Assembly (NCBI GenBank): GCA_030427205.1
Contig: JAUHXC010000026.1
Span: 1 to 64,000, forward strand
DNA: 64,000 nucleotides
Direction: 5' to 3'
Origin: a bacterium
GTDB taxonomy: Bacteria; Myxococcota_A; Bradymonadia; UBA7976; UBA1532
The notes under the pieces were generated by a model. The model searched no databases and had not been told where the DNA came from. It was given only the letters and a program-made list of their open reading frames with translations. The translations under genes and the position numbers were made by a program. Shown one piece after another: positions 1 through 8,488 of the stretch (within the stretch, counting starts at the first letter, position 1; each line of letters begins with the position of its first letter).

Positions 1-219
1 GGCGCGGTCCGCAACCTGGTGCGCATGCGCTTCGACGGCCCCGGCATGCGCTGGGGCCGGACTCGCGCCGAGAAGCTGCTGCACCTGCGCTGTATCTTGC
101 TCAACGGGCAGTGGGGGGCGTTCGCCGCGTCGTTGTTCGAGGCCGACGAGTTCAAGCTGAAAGCGAAACCCGAGCGGGCGCGGGCTCACACAGCCAAGCC
201 AGTCCGGGACGCTGCGTGA
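1..219 (+). mobile_element. C-terminal fragment of ISKra4-like transposase
   Basis: The reading frame is open from the window's left edge and stops at 217-219, so only about the last 72 residues are visible. They contain GMRW, then RAEKLLHLRC and LNGQW...F. I recognise this as the typical tail of ISKra4-family DDE transposases, where a GMRW block is followed by a helix ending in a LNGDW-like segment. The catalytic domain lies outside the window. The gene borders a stretch of atypical composition, which fits a mobile element at the edge of an acquired island. Whether the full element is intact cannot be judged here. Confidence 0.55.
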
Positions 220-528
220 TGTGGGTCATGACTCGGAAATTGGGATCTGCACCCAACTCGTTGTGACGTGAATCTGTCATCTGGCCAAGGGAGCGTGTTG
301 CCGACGAAGGAGCCGCGGGCTCTGACCGACGGTAGAAACCAGGGCTGCTTGTGCGGTAGGGCGCCCCCGATATAGCGTATGGCGAATACTGTGTCACGGT
401 AAGACTTTAGCCCCATGGGAAGCGGGGCTTGGAAAGGTGTCGAGCTTGTTCGCGAGGCTACGATCCTACACACTGGATAGTACTCCATCTTGAGCAGACG
501 CGCTTGCAGTGAACCCGGAGAAAACTCG
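220..528. other. Intergenic region between transposase and pPIWI-RE module
   Basis: No convincing gene is present in these roughly 310 bases. The first 45 bases after the transposase stop (about 220-265, ending in GGGATCTGCACCC) may be the right end of the insertion sequence. This is a guess from position and the terminal CTGCACCC, because the opposite end is not in the window. The rest presumably holds the promoter of the defence operon. AT-richer patches occur at about 368-400, but I could not settle on a -35/-10 pair. Confidence 0.3.
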
Positions 529-1644
529 GTGACCGAAAGCCACACAAAACCATCGGGAATGACAGCCCTGGACGTCGACGTCGCGCTGTTCCTTGCTGCG
601 CAAGCTGCCTATGCATGGGCTCATCGCCACCGGGAGATCGACAACTCTGCTCGACCCCTGGCCGCCTTGAGTACTGGTGCAGCATACGTCAACCGGCTTC
701 GGGTCGATCGGGGCCTGCCCATCATACCCGTTGGCGAACTTCCTACTCTGTTCGAAACGCCGATCCTAGAATGGCTTCCAGGTATCGACGAAGACTTCTC
801 GCTATTGGACGAAGGAGCGCCTACACCAGCGTGCCACGACCTCCACAGCAGCGGCGGTTCAGGTGTCATCGGTCGCCTTGAGCAGAGCGCCATGCCCAAG
901 ATCATGGACTCTGTTCGCCTGACCAGTGACCCTCAGTCTGTGTACGTTGAGACTCGGCGGTTTCTCATAGAGCACGCCATAGCTCGCAGCCGAGATGCCT
1001 TCGAGTTGGCCATTCGGTTGAAGGTTCCCTTCGCAGATTTGTACCAGCCGGTGGCAGAAAAGGCTCAGATGCAAAGACGTGGCTCAGGACCGGTATGCTT
1101 TCCGTGCCCCCGTTGCTCCTGGCCGATGGCGATCAACCGGAAGGCCAAGTCTGTCTCATGTAGTCGCTCCACGTCGTGTTGGAATGCAGGCTCTCGTTTT
1201 CGTCTAGTCGATGGAAGTACCGAGTTGCAGGAGGCCGGGGGTCTTGCGGCACCGACGCCCGTCTCGTCCGATGGCATGGTCGCCCTGCGGGAAGGCCTAT
1301 GGCGATACACGGTTCTGCCTGGTATCGAGGAACTTCAACTTCTCGATGAGTTGCTCAAGATCGAATCTGTACAAGCACGTCTCTGGCCCGATCTGGATGC
1401 GTATGACCTGCACGTCTCACGTGATCAACTCCAATGGCGCGTAGACGTCAAGGACCACGCCACCCCACATCGAATAGCAACACAGTGTCTCAAGAAGCAA
1501 GCTGTCGAGCCAATGTTCCTCGTTGTGCCTGATGCTCGAGTTAGCCAAGTGACCTATCTGAACCGAGTCGTACCAATGGACCAGAACTATACCTTCATGA
1601 CTTGCTCAGACTTCGTTCGGCTGGTTCGGGGTGACACGCGATGA
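529..1644 (+). CDS. pPIWI-RE-associated restriction endonuclease-like protein with zinc ribbon
   Basis: Predicted nuclease subunit of a three-gene pPIWI-RE island. I chose the GTG at 529 (371 residues) because GGAG lies 9 bases upstream; a TTG at 490 would add 13 residues without a ribosome site. The central part has a likely zinc ribbon (C193-x2-C196 with C211 and C217, plus C190). The C-terminal part has a PD-(D/E)xK-like core, with D293 followed by VDVKD (D306-x-K308) and a helix. The N-terminal 170 residues are helical and unrecognised. The stop overlaps the helicase start (ATGA), implying coupled translation. The family role (cleavage of invader nucleic acid guided or licensed by the PIWI protein) is prediction from comparative genomics. 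The assignment rests on gene order, zinc ribbon and DxK motif together. Confidence 0.72.
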   Translation: MTESHTKPSGMTALDVDVALFLAAQAAYAWAHRHREIDNSARPLAALSTGAAYVNRLRVDRGLPIIPVGELPTLFETPILEWLPGIDEDFSLLDEGAPTPACHDLHSSGGSGVIGRLEQSAMPKIMDSVRLTSDPQSVYVETRRFLIEHAIARSRDAFELAIRLKVPFADLYQPVAEKAQMQRRGSGPVCFPCPRCSWPMAINRKAKSVSCSRSTSCWNAGSRFRLVDGSTELQEAGGLAAPTPVSSDGMVALREGLWRYTVLPGIEELQLLDELLKIESVQARLWPDLDAYDLHVSRDQLQWRVDVKDHATPHRIATQCLKKQAVEPMFLVVPDARVSQVTYLNRVVPMDQNYTFMTCSDFVRLVRGDTR

Positions 1645-4600
1645 ACTCTCTGACATCCAAGGTTGGCTTGTCTACCCATGTGGCCCTTGCATTGACTGCT
1701 AGGCTCACTCCGAAGCCGCACCGGATTGGTGACGTGCGCTTGATCGCGAATGGACGACTTCATCTACTCCCACAAGTGCTCCATGAGGGTGATCTCGCCT
1801 ACGTCGCGAAGTTTCTGCTACATCGGCCCGATGTCCTCGCCGAAGACTCTGCTCTCAAGCGGCATGCTCGCGCCGTAATCCACGCTGCGGAGGAGTTCCG
1901 CAGTGTCGGCGACGGGATCCCGGACGATCCTTGGCTGATCGAGTACGAGCCCGTGCCCGGCGCGCCCTTGGAGCAACGGCTCACCAAGTGGCTGGGGCGC
2001 CTCGATCGGATGCATCAGCGAGTCCCTTCGGTCGGAGTGGGTGGCAAGATCTCGACCGAAGAGATAAGGCTAGAGACGCGGGATAAATCCTATCGGATCC
2101 CAATTCATCATGCACCCACGGAGACCTCGAACATCGAGGTTGAAACAAGTCCAGGCAGGCCGGCTCTTCAGATAGACGCTGGATCACTGCGCAGCCTCGC
2201 CCGAGCGATAGATGAGTCTCGCCCACGATCCAACGGAGTGGCATACGAGGCGGTGGCGATGGACCAGTTCTTCGCGAGGTTTCAGGATAGAGCCGAGTTG
2301 TCCGTGGAGCAGGTTGCTGCTGGCCGCACGAGTCTTGCCGTTGCGCCAACAGGTACCGGCAAGTCCGTATTCACTCGTCTTCTTGCTATCGAGTGGGCGT
2401 CACGCGGACTGCCTGTTGCGTTGATCGTACCCAATATCGCTGGAGTCTGGGGAGAGTCGCGCAAGCTGGAGCGGGCAATTGCCCGGGCCGGACTTGATCT
2501 GACCGTTGCCCCTCTTTCCTCCTGGCGAAGTGTTCCAGCGGCCTTGGAGAAGCACTTCTCAAGCCCTCCGCAGGACGATAAGGACGGTTTGTGGGCTCTC
2601 GGCCGAGTGGGGTACTCTTGCCTCCTGTCCGCCTACCAAGAGGCTCCCCGAGTGGAAGTGCCGTTCGGCGAGGAGCCATGCACCTCGCTCAGATCCTCCA
2701 GCGGAGGTGGGGGTCATGGCCAACGTGTACCCTGCCCCTTCCGTGAAGTGTGCGGACGGTTTAACCCATTCAGGCGAGCAGCGAAGGCCGACATCGTGGT
2801 GGCGAATCACCACACTCTTCTTTCGGGAAAAGTGCCCGTCAAGGTCCATGTGGACGGTGGGGCACCGAGGTCGATCTCCTCCGCGGAGTTGATCATGAGG
2901 CGGTGCGCAGCAGTCTTCATAGACGAAGTCGACAGTTTTCAGCAATCGGCCGTTGGTGCCACCAGTAGTGCGCTCGGGCTATCTCCGCGAAGATCGGGAC
3001 ATAGTGCCCCGGTCCAACTGTACCTGGAAATCTCTCGGCTCTGGGCAGAGAGCGACGTCGAGGTTGGTTCGCCTCGACTTGAACGCGAACGGAAGGCCTT
3101 GCTCAGGATCATGGGGGAGGCAGATAGGCTGGCGGAGCTTCTCAGCCGAAGAGAGTTGGTGTGGCCGAAGGGGAGTAAGATCATCTGGCTCGGTGCTCGA
3201 GACCACATTATTGCCCAGCGCCTGTTTCCCGATGATCCAAGAGGAATAGCAAAGGTACGTGAACTCTACGATGATACACCGCTTGACAAGCCCTGGACTG
3301 AAGGATTGCGGCTGGCCTTGGCTCGGCTGGCGGACCTCAACCCAGCAGACACCGGAGAAGTTCACGGTCAGATTCGGCAAACACTGATCTCCACCTTCGG
3401 TGAGGATAGCTCGACTTGGGTATCCGAAATCGTCAACCTCCTGATTCTTCGCTCCTCACTGCTCCAACTGGATAGGGGAATCGGCAACCTCCGCCCGCAG
3501 TTGATCGAACTGGAGTTGAGGGGGGTACGCACGGCTAGCACGATTCGGGACAAGCTGCTTGGCTATGCTCCTTGGCAACCATCTCCAGCCGGACCGCTGG
3601 GGCAGCGCCTCTACGGCTATACGTACCTACCTGGGCTCGGCGGCGGCGTCGGGTCTGTCGAGGTCAGGATCCTGTCCGGTGACCCGCATGGTTTTGTGCG
3701 AGAGTTGGGCGGGCTGGTTTCTCGTGCGTTGTGTGGGCACGAACGTATCGTGGTCGGCTTCTCTGCGACTTGCCGATTTCGTGGTTCACCCAGCTCAGAT
3801 GTCGTCGCGCCTCTACTTGGAGCAGTGTCGGACGAGAGCAACACTGTTTTCATCGAGGACCTGACACAGGAGCATCGCGTGTCAGGCCAGCGCGATAGGT
3901 TCCTGAGGATGAAGGCAAGCCGCGAGGGGGCTGCGACACTATACAATCGCATTCTCAAGCACGTACTAACACGACAAATGGAGAGCGAGAGCACGGCCGG
4001 ACGAGCGCGAGCACTCCTCGTGACGAACTCATACGAGGAGACCGAGGCTGTCTACCGGGGGCTCAAGGAGGCGAAACCAACTCTCGCCCTCAGGTACATG
4101 GTTCGATCTGAGCGCCGCGAGCAGTCGGACGGCGATAGTGTCATTCTGCGCAACATTGAGAGCTTTGGTGCAGTAGCGGCGCCAGCGATCCTGGTAGGAC
4201 CCCTCAGCGTGCTGGCTCGCGGCCACAACATTCTCCAGCCCGGAACCAGTCGCTCGGCGATCTCGACCGTATTCGTCATGACCCGCCCGCTACCGCCGTC
4301 GGACAGCCCGGAGCGATTCCTCGCGCACCTCTCCTACAATGCCGCTCTGAACCCGCCCGCCTGGCGGCACGGTGCGCAGGAGACTGTCACTGCCGAACGA
4401 AGTCGAGCGAGGCTGAGCCTCGACCGCTTGCAGCGCAGTTCTCCGGCGTTCGGCACAATGGACCTGATGCTTCGACGGGAACTCGTCTGCGATATACTCG
4501 TGGAGTTGGCCCAGCTTGCAGGCAGGGCGCGTCGTGGCGGCACTCCAGTCAGGATGTTCTTCGTAGACAACGCGTTTGAGAGTGAGGTGGCCCCTTGGTG

Positions 4601-4730
4601 CCAGATGGTGCATGAGGTCATGCAATGGTGGAAGGCTAGCGGATGGCTCGACGAGATGCTAGACTTGCATGGTGCCTACGTTAGAGCATTGGCACAGTAT
4701 TCAGGCTTCAATCTACCGACAACCGTCTGA
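1641..4730 (+). CDS. DinG/XPD-like superfamily 2 helicase of pPIWI-RE island
   Basis: A 1029-residue ATP-dependent helicase. The first ~200 residues are an accessory region. Walker A is APTGTGKS (residues 235-242) and Walker B is IDEVD (427-431), a DEAH variant. Between them lie four cysteines (C327, C347, C365, C371) with the spacing pattern expected for the 4Fe-4S domain of DinG/XPD helicases, followed by VANHHTLLS, also typical of that group. The QLAGRARR motif VI is near residue 955. It overlaps the endonuclease stop by 4 bases and the PIWI gene starts 13 bases after its own stop, so all three are one operon. In pPIWI-RE islands a DinG-like helicase is the standard partner, proposed to unwind DNA or R-loops. 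Codon use is markedly less G+C-biased than in genes after 8000. Confidence 0.85.
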   Translation: MNSLTSKVGLSTHVALALTARLTPKPHRIGDVRLIANGRLHLLPQVLHEGDLAYVAKFLLHRPDVLAEDSALKRHARAVIHAAEEFRSVGDGIPDDPWLIEYEPVPGAPLEQRLTKWLGRLDRMHQRVPSVGVGGKISTEEIRLETRDKSYRIPIHHAPTETSNIEVETSPGRPALQIDAGSLRSLARAIDESRPRSNGVAYEAVAMDQFFARFQDRAELSVEQVAAGRTSLAVAPTGTGKSVFTRLLAIEWASRGLPVALIVPNIAGVWGESRKLERAIARAGLDLTVAPLSSWRSVPAALEKHFSSPPQDDKDGLWALGRVGYSCLLSAYQEAPRVEVPFGEEPCTSLRSSSGGGGHGQRVPCPFREVCGRFNPFRRAAKADIVVANHHTLLSGKVPVKVHVDGGAPRSISSAELIMRRCAAVFIDEVDSFQQSAVGATSSALGLSPRRSGHSAPVQLYLEISRLWAESDVEVGSPRLERERKALLRIMGEADRLAELLSRRELVWPKGSKIIWLGARDHIIAQRLFPDDPRGIAKVRELYDDTPLDKPWTEGLRLALARLADLNPADTGEVHGQIRQTLISTFGEDSSTWVSEIVNLLILRSSLLQLDRGIGNLRPQLIELELRGVRTASTIRDKLLGYAPWQPSPAGPLGQRLYGYTYLPGLGGGVGSVEVRILSGDPHGFVRELGGLVSRALCGHERIVVGFSATCRFRGSPSSDVVAPLLGAVSDESNTVFIEDLTQEHRVSGQRDRFLRMKASREGAATLYNRILKHVLTRQMESESTAGRARALLVTNSYEETEAVYRGLKEAKPTLALRYMVRSERREQSDGDSVILRNIESFGAVAAPAILVGPLSVLARGHNILQPGTSRSAISTVFVMTRPLPPSDSPERFLAHLSYNAALNPPAWRHGAQETVTAERSRARLSLDRLQRSSPAFGTMDLMLRRELVCDILVELAQLAGRARRGGTPVRMFFVDNAFESEVAPWCQMVHEVMQWWKASGWLDEMLDLHGAYVRALAQYSGFNLPTTV

Positions 4731-4743
4731 GCGAGGAGATATC

Positions 4744-7161
4744 GTGGGCCAGGGAATGATCAAGACGATGCGGACGACCGCCTTCAGGGTTTCAGGAAGC
4801 CTGCTTGGGAGCGTCTGGATTTACGAGAGCGATGAGATTCGCGCAGCCTGGAAGAAACTGTGCTCAGACTTCCGGTACTGGCCCCCCTACAGCAGCCTCG
4901 AGACTGCGCTGAGGGTCCTCACCGAAGGCTTTGTGACCCTCAACCGTCGATACGGCGATACTCAGCGGGCTTTCTTGATAAGTGATCGAGAGATTCCGGG
5001 ATCTCAGCTTGAACGAGTGACACGAGCCTGGGAGGTGTTTGCCCTGGGTCGGGACGAACGTCCGTTGTCCGCACATGTGGGCGGGGTGAAGCCGCGGCGC
5101 ATTGAATTGGTTGATCTCTTCGAGATCGGAGCAAACGATTGCTTCAGATCGAAGATCAGAGATGGCTGGGTTTGGGACGCCGCACGGTGGGAGATCGTCA
5201 AGCGCCTTCATGGCACCAAGCTGAAGACCGACGTCAGAGAGTTGCGGCTTCGATACCACTCGGAGGGACATCTCTACACCTGGGACCAACTACTCGCCCC
5301 GAAAGCCGGAGGCGCCTGGGCGATGCACCGGCTGACGCCGAGCTTGATGACGATTCCCGGAGTGCACGATTTGGTCCTGTCGGTGGAGTCAAGTCTCATG
5401 CGGCTCGATCCGAAATGGCGTGAGGCATGGAAGAGATCGCGTTGGCTCGAGGTGGACTTCAGCCCATCGTCGCCACTCCTGCGGGCCCGAGCAGAGAGGT
5501 CTCGTCGAGTTGAACAGACCGAAGAGGCCCGTTGGGATTGGCGAGACCACGCAGTAGAGGTGCTTCGGGGGGCAAGCCTAAACCCAATGCCCTCAACAGA
5601 TACCGAGGGCCCCATCCCGCAATCGCGAATCAGGGCGGGCTTCCCTACCCAGGAGAGACAACTGGCGCTCGGTGCGGGTGTGGGGGCACTGTTTCATGAG
5701 TGCGTCGCGCACCACGTTCGGACAACACTCGGTGATGCTGCACGCAATGTGGAGTTGAGGACGGTCAAGGTCGGCTTTCCGACCAGAGACACCTTCGTCA
5801 AGCAGTCTCCCCTCAGTAGATCATCGAGCAGCCTTCATCTATATGTGTTCCTGGTATACGCAGACACCACGACCAAAGAGCGCATCGTGAAGGCTTTGGC
5901 TCACGTCCTCACGGAAAGTGGTGGGCAGTCTGAGTCTGGAGAGAGTCCGGCTGAGTTTGGTGAACGCTTGCTCGCATCCCCGGACGGGGAGGTGCTGTCA
6001 TTCGGGTCGATTTCAGTCCAACCCATCTCCCCTCCGGACAGTGACCAGTTCCTACTCGGGCAAGCCCGGTGTGGATCGATCACGGAGTGGCTATCAAGAT
6101 GGTTGCCATCGAACGAAGTTGGCGAGGACCGAGTCTACGCTGCTTTCGTCGAGACGGCGAGCCTCAGAGAGGTAGAAACACACTCACGCGATCTCAAGTC
6201 GCGGCTTCGTCGTGCATTCGCTCGTCGGGGAATTGTCACTCAGTTCATCACCAAGGCCTCGAAGCCGCGCAGGAAGAAGAAGGAATTCAACGACCATGCC
6301 GCGGCCAACGCTGTGCTGGATCTGACTCGGAGCGCGGGCTTCTTCTTGCATCCATTTCCAGCGGTGGAGCCATGCTCCGGTGACTTGGTGGTCGGAGTTT
6401 TCTGTTTGCGGGCCTCGCGCGAAAAACAGACGAGGTACATGGCGAACCTCGTAGCCGTAGAAGCCGGAAGCCGGAGGTCCTGGGGGTATGAGCCATCGTC
6501 GGGATGGGTACCCCTTCATCAAGCGACGTCCTCTCTGCTTGCATCAGGTGGAAGTAGGCACGATGAAGACAGGAAGATGAGGGATTTGGTGAGGAGGGCT
6601 GTCGAACAAATCCCGCTGCGTTTCGGCGGAATGCGGGCCGTGCTGATGTTCGACTGCGAGGGTGCCCGACGACTCTGGCCAGCACTAGGTGATACGTCTT
6701 CCGCAGAACTCCCGGGCTGGATGACGCGAGATGGACAGAACGCCGTCTTGCGTGTCCGCTCCCAGAAGGGCGAGGTCCCGCGTATCGCCGGGCAGCATGC
6801 GTGGAGCGAGGACTTGGTTCCCGCACGGCACACCTCGTTTCGGGCGCTCAGGCTTGGCCAGAGCGAGGGCCGGTCGCCCCGCTACGTTACCTTCGGCTCG
6901 CAGACGATGAAGCGAAACACCGCGTCGCAGGTGCAGAGTCGCTTTGCTGTGGACGATGAGAAGCTTGCCGAGGCTTGGCAGGCTCTGGGCCTGACGGAGA
7001 TTGTGGTATTCAGTGCCGGACCATGGTCGGAAGACGATCTGCTCAATCAGGCGGCCTTGCTGTGCCGGATTTCTCCGACTTGGAAGCGGGCGTTGAAGCG
7101 TCCGGCGCCGGTTCATCTCGCAAGCGCTGTGATAGAAGACTACCCCTTCGAACTCTCGTAG
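4744..7161 (+). CDS. pPIWI-RE family PIWI-domain protein
   Basis: I place the start at GTG 4744 (805 residues), because GAGGAG sits 6-11 bases upstream and the start follows the helicase stop; an earlier in-frame codon inside the helicase is unlikely. The C-terminal ~300 residues look like the RNase H-fold/PIWI module of the pPIWI-RE family. They contain a MRAVLMFDCEGARRLWP strand-helix near residue 625, a TEIVVFSAG strand near 753, and the closing R-x4-RPAPVHLA segment that usually ends the family. The N-terminal half matches the family's long X-region and MID-like region in length only. pPIWI-RE proteins were defined computationally by a conserved Arg and Glu in a PIWI fold and are predicted to bind guide-target duplexes or R-loops. 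I could not map all catalytic residues, so nuclease activity of this copy is uncertain. Confidence 0.75.
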   Translation: MGQGMIKTMRTTAFRVSGSLLGSVWIYESDEIRAAWKKLCSDFRYWPPYSSLETALRVLTEGFVTLNRRYGDTQRAFLISDREIPGSQLERVTRAWEVFALGRDERPLSAHVGGVKPRRIELVDLFEIGANDCFRSKIRDGWVWDAARWEIVKRLHGTKLKTDVRELRLRYHSEGHLYTWDQLLAPKAGGAWAMHRLTPSLMTIPGVHDLVLSVESSLMRLDPKWREAWKRSRWLEVDFSPSSPLLRARAERSRRVEQTEEARWDWRDHAVEVLRGASLNPMPSTDTEGPIPQSRIRAGFPTQERQLALGAGVGALFHECVAHHVRTTLGDAARNVELRTVKVGFPTRDTFVKQSPLSRSSSSLHLYVFLVYADTTTKERIVKALAHVLTESGGQSESGESPAEFGERLLASPDGEVLSFGSISVQPISPPDSDQFLLGQARCGSITEWLSRWLPSNEVGEDRVYAAFVETASLREVETHSRDLKSRLRRAFARRGIVTQFITKASKPRRKKKEFNDHAAANAVLDLTRSAGFFLHPFPAVEPCSGDLVVGVFCLRASREKQTRYMANLVAVEAGSRRSWGYEPSSGWVPLHQATSSLLASGGSRHDEDRKMRDLVRRAVEQIPLRFGGMRAVLMFDCEGARRLWPALGDTSSAELPGWMTRDGQNAVLRVRSQKGEVPRIAGQHAWSEDLVPARHTSFRALRLGQSEGRSPRYVTFGSQTMKRNTASQVQSRFAVDDEKLAEAWQALGLTEIVVFSAGPWSEDDLLNQAALLCRISPTWKRALKRPAPVHLASAVIEDYPFELS

Positions 7162-7567
7162 AGTAGGCCACCATTGGTAGCCGGACTCGAGATCGTCAGG
7201 TAGACCTCGTCAAGGAGGTGGCGCGCCGTGTTCGTTGCTGGGTCGGTGTCGTCGAGGGTCTGCCCCGGTTGGTTCGACTGGTCACGAACATCAGGGCGGC
7301 GAAGGTCGGCTCAGCGACAATCAGCGCGCGCAGCGGCGTGAATCTCCTCGAAGGTGTGGGGTGAACGGCGCCGCGGTTTACACGCCGTCAATCTCGACGT
7401 ACTTCGAGACGGCTGAGGCTCTACGGGGCTGCAGTTGCAGCGAGTTGAATGTTCCGTCAGATGTTCCAGCCGCAGGGGCTAGAAAGGGGCGCCGGGCGGT
7501 ACTGGACGACACCCGAGAGCACGTCTCAACTATCCGACATCACGGCCAAATCCACGCCCCCGCTGGG
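7162..7567. other. Right flank of the accessory island
   Basis: About 400 bases between the PIWI stop and the truncated DUF2330 gene. One open stretch (7167-7364, from GTG 7218 about 48 codons) has a fairly natural amino-acid mix (DLVKEVARRV... ending NLLEGVG) but no ribosome site and no family I recognise. It may be a relic of a lost gene. The rest looks noncoding. The island-backbone junction should lie between here and about 7570. Confidence 0.3.
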
Positions 7568-7593
7568 TTACGTCGGATGTGCCCGATAGTTGA
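7526..7593. repeat. Imperfect inverted repeat at island junction
   Basis: The left arm TCAACTATCCGACATC (7526-7541) and right arm GATGTGCCCGATAGTTGA (7576-7593) are inverted with respect to each other. Nine outer bases match perfectly, and most of the inner bases match after a 2-base gap. The right arm is inside the surviving DUF2330 coding sequence, so the repeat straddles the breakpoint. Confidence 0.4.
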
Positions 7594-7759
7594 TGCGCAC
7601 GTGCATGTGCAGCGTATCGTCCTGCAAGCCGAAGAGGATGCGCTCGGCCGCCTGGTTGACCGGCTGGTTGTTATTGCAGAAGAGCCCGCCGCAGGCGAGG
7701 GCGGCGGTGGGCAGGGTCAGGGCCGCGCTCAACGCGAGGCCCGAGAACAGATGCTTCAT
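7568..7759 (-). pseudogene. Truncated DUF2330-type protein, N-terminal fragment
   Basis: The fragment starts at ATG 7759 with GGAG 7 bases upstream. It encodes a signal peptide (MKHLFSGLALSAALTLPTAALA), then CGGLFCNNNQPVNQAAERILFGLQDDTLHMHVRINY, and stops after 63 residues. I recognise the CGGxFC...VDQAAExIxF...VxIxY pattern as the beginning of DUF2330 secreted proteins, which are normally several hundred residues long. The reading frame breaks exactly where the family would continue with its AWVxPV segment. The truncation coincides with the edge of the atypical-composition island, so island insertion most likely broke the gene. The fragment is probably non-functional. Confidence 0.7.
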
Positions 7760-8013
7760 GGTGGTTCTCCGCTGGTCCGCCGGACCCGACGGGCCACGCC
7801 GTCGATCTGACACCCCCCATCGCAACGCATCGACCGGGCGTCGAGAAAGTCTGCACGTCCGCCCGCCTGCCGGTGTTGGTCCCGGCGAGAGGGGCGCGGC
7901 GCCGCAGCGCCCCCATGTCGTGGAGAGAGCCGATGCCGACGCTCATGACGCTGGCCCAGCCCGTGTGCTGTCGCCCGACCCCCGCGCGGCGAGGCCTGTG
8001 TCATACTGCCGCC

Positions 8014-8487
8014 GTGTCTGCCAATCGTGAGTTGAACGCGCTGTATCGGGAGTTCGGGCCGGCGGTCTTCCGCCGGGCGCGGCGTATGCTCGGCAACGAC
8101 ATGGACGCCGAAGAGGCGCTGCAGGAGGTCTTCCTCAAGGCGTTTCGCCGCCTCGACCGCTTCGAGGACCGGGGCAAGACCCTCAACTGGCTGTATCGCA
8201 TCACCACCAACCACTGCCTCAACGTGATCCGCAGCCGCAAGCGCCGCCGGGCGCTGGCCGACGCCTACTCGGCGGAGCCCCGCGCGCCCGACGCGCCGGT
8301 CGACCTGACGACCCTGCGCATGCTGCTCTCGCAGGCGAAGCCCAAGCTGGCGACGACGGCGGTCTACGTGCACATCGACGGTATGTCCTACGCCGAAGCG
8401 GCGGAGGTGCTCGGGGTCTCGAAGAGCACCGTCCGCAACCTGATCAACCGCTTCGACGCCTGGGCCGAGCGCCGACTGAGGGATTGA
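8014..8487 (+). CDS. ECF-type RNA polymerase sigma factor
   Basis: A 157-residue sigma-70 family member of the extracytoplasmic-function class. Region 2 is seen in YREFGPAVFRRARRMLGNDMDAEEALQEVFLKAFRRLDRFE followed by TLNWLYRITTNHCLNVIRSRKRR. Region 4 is in the C-terminal YVHIDGMSYAEAAEVLGVSKSTVRNLINRF helix-turn-helix. I prefer GTG 8014, because longer in-frame starts would add a low-complexity leader unlike the family. The gene heads a five-gene operon (anti-sigma 2 bases downstream, then caspase-like and lipoprotein genes), suggesting it directs expression of that envelope operon and is held inactive by the next gene product. Confidence 0.9.
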   Translation: MSANRELNALYREFGPAVFRRARRMLGNDMDAEEALQEVFLKAFRRLDRFEDRGKTLNWLYRITTNHCLNVIRSRKRRRALADAYSAEPRAPDAPVDLTTLRMLLSQAKPKLATTAVYVHIDGMSYAEAAEVLGVSKSTVRNLINRFDAWAERRLRD

Positions 8488-8488
8488 G

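Noticed and set aside
7235..7810. A 191-codon plus-strand frame over the island edge
   Set aside because: It crosses the island-backbone junction and reads antisense through the DUF2330 signal peptide; composition is unnatural.
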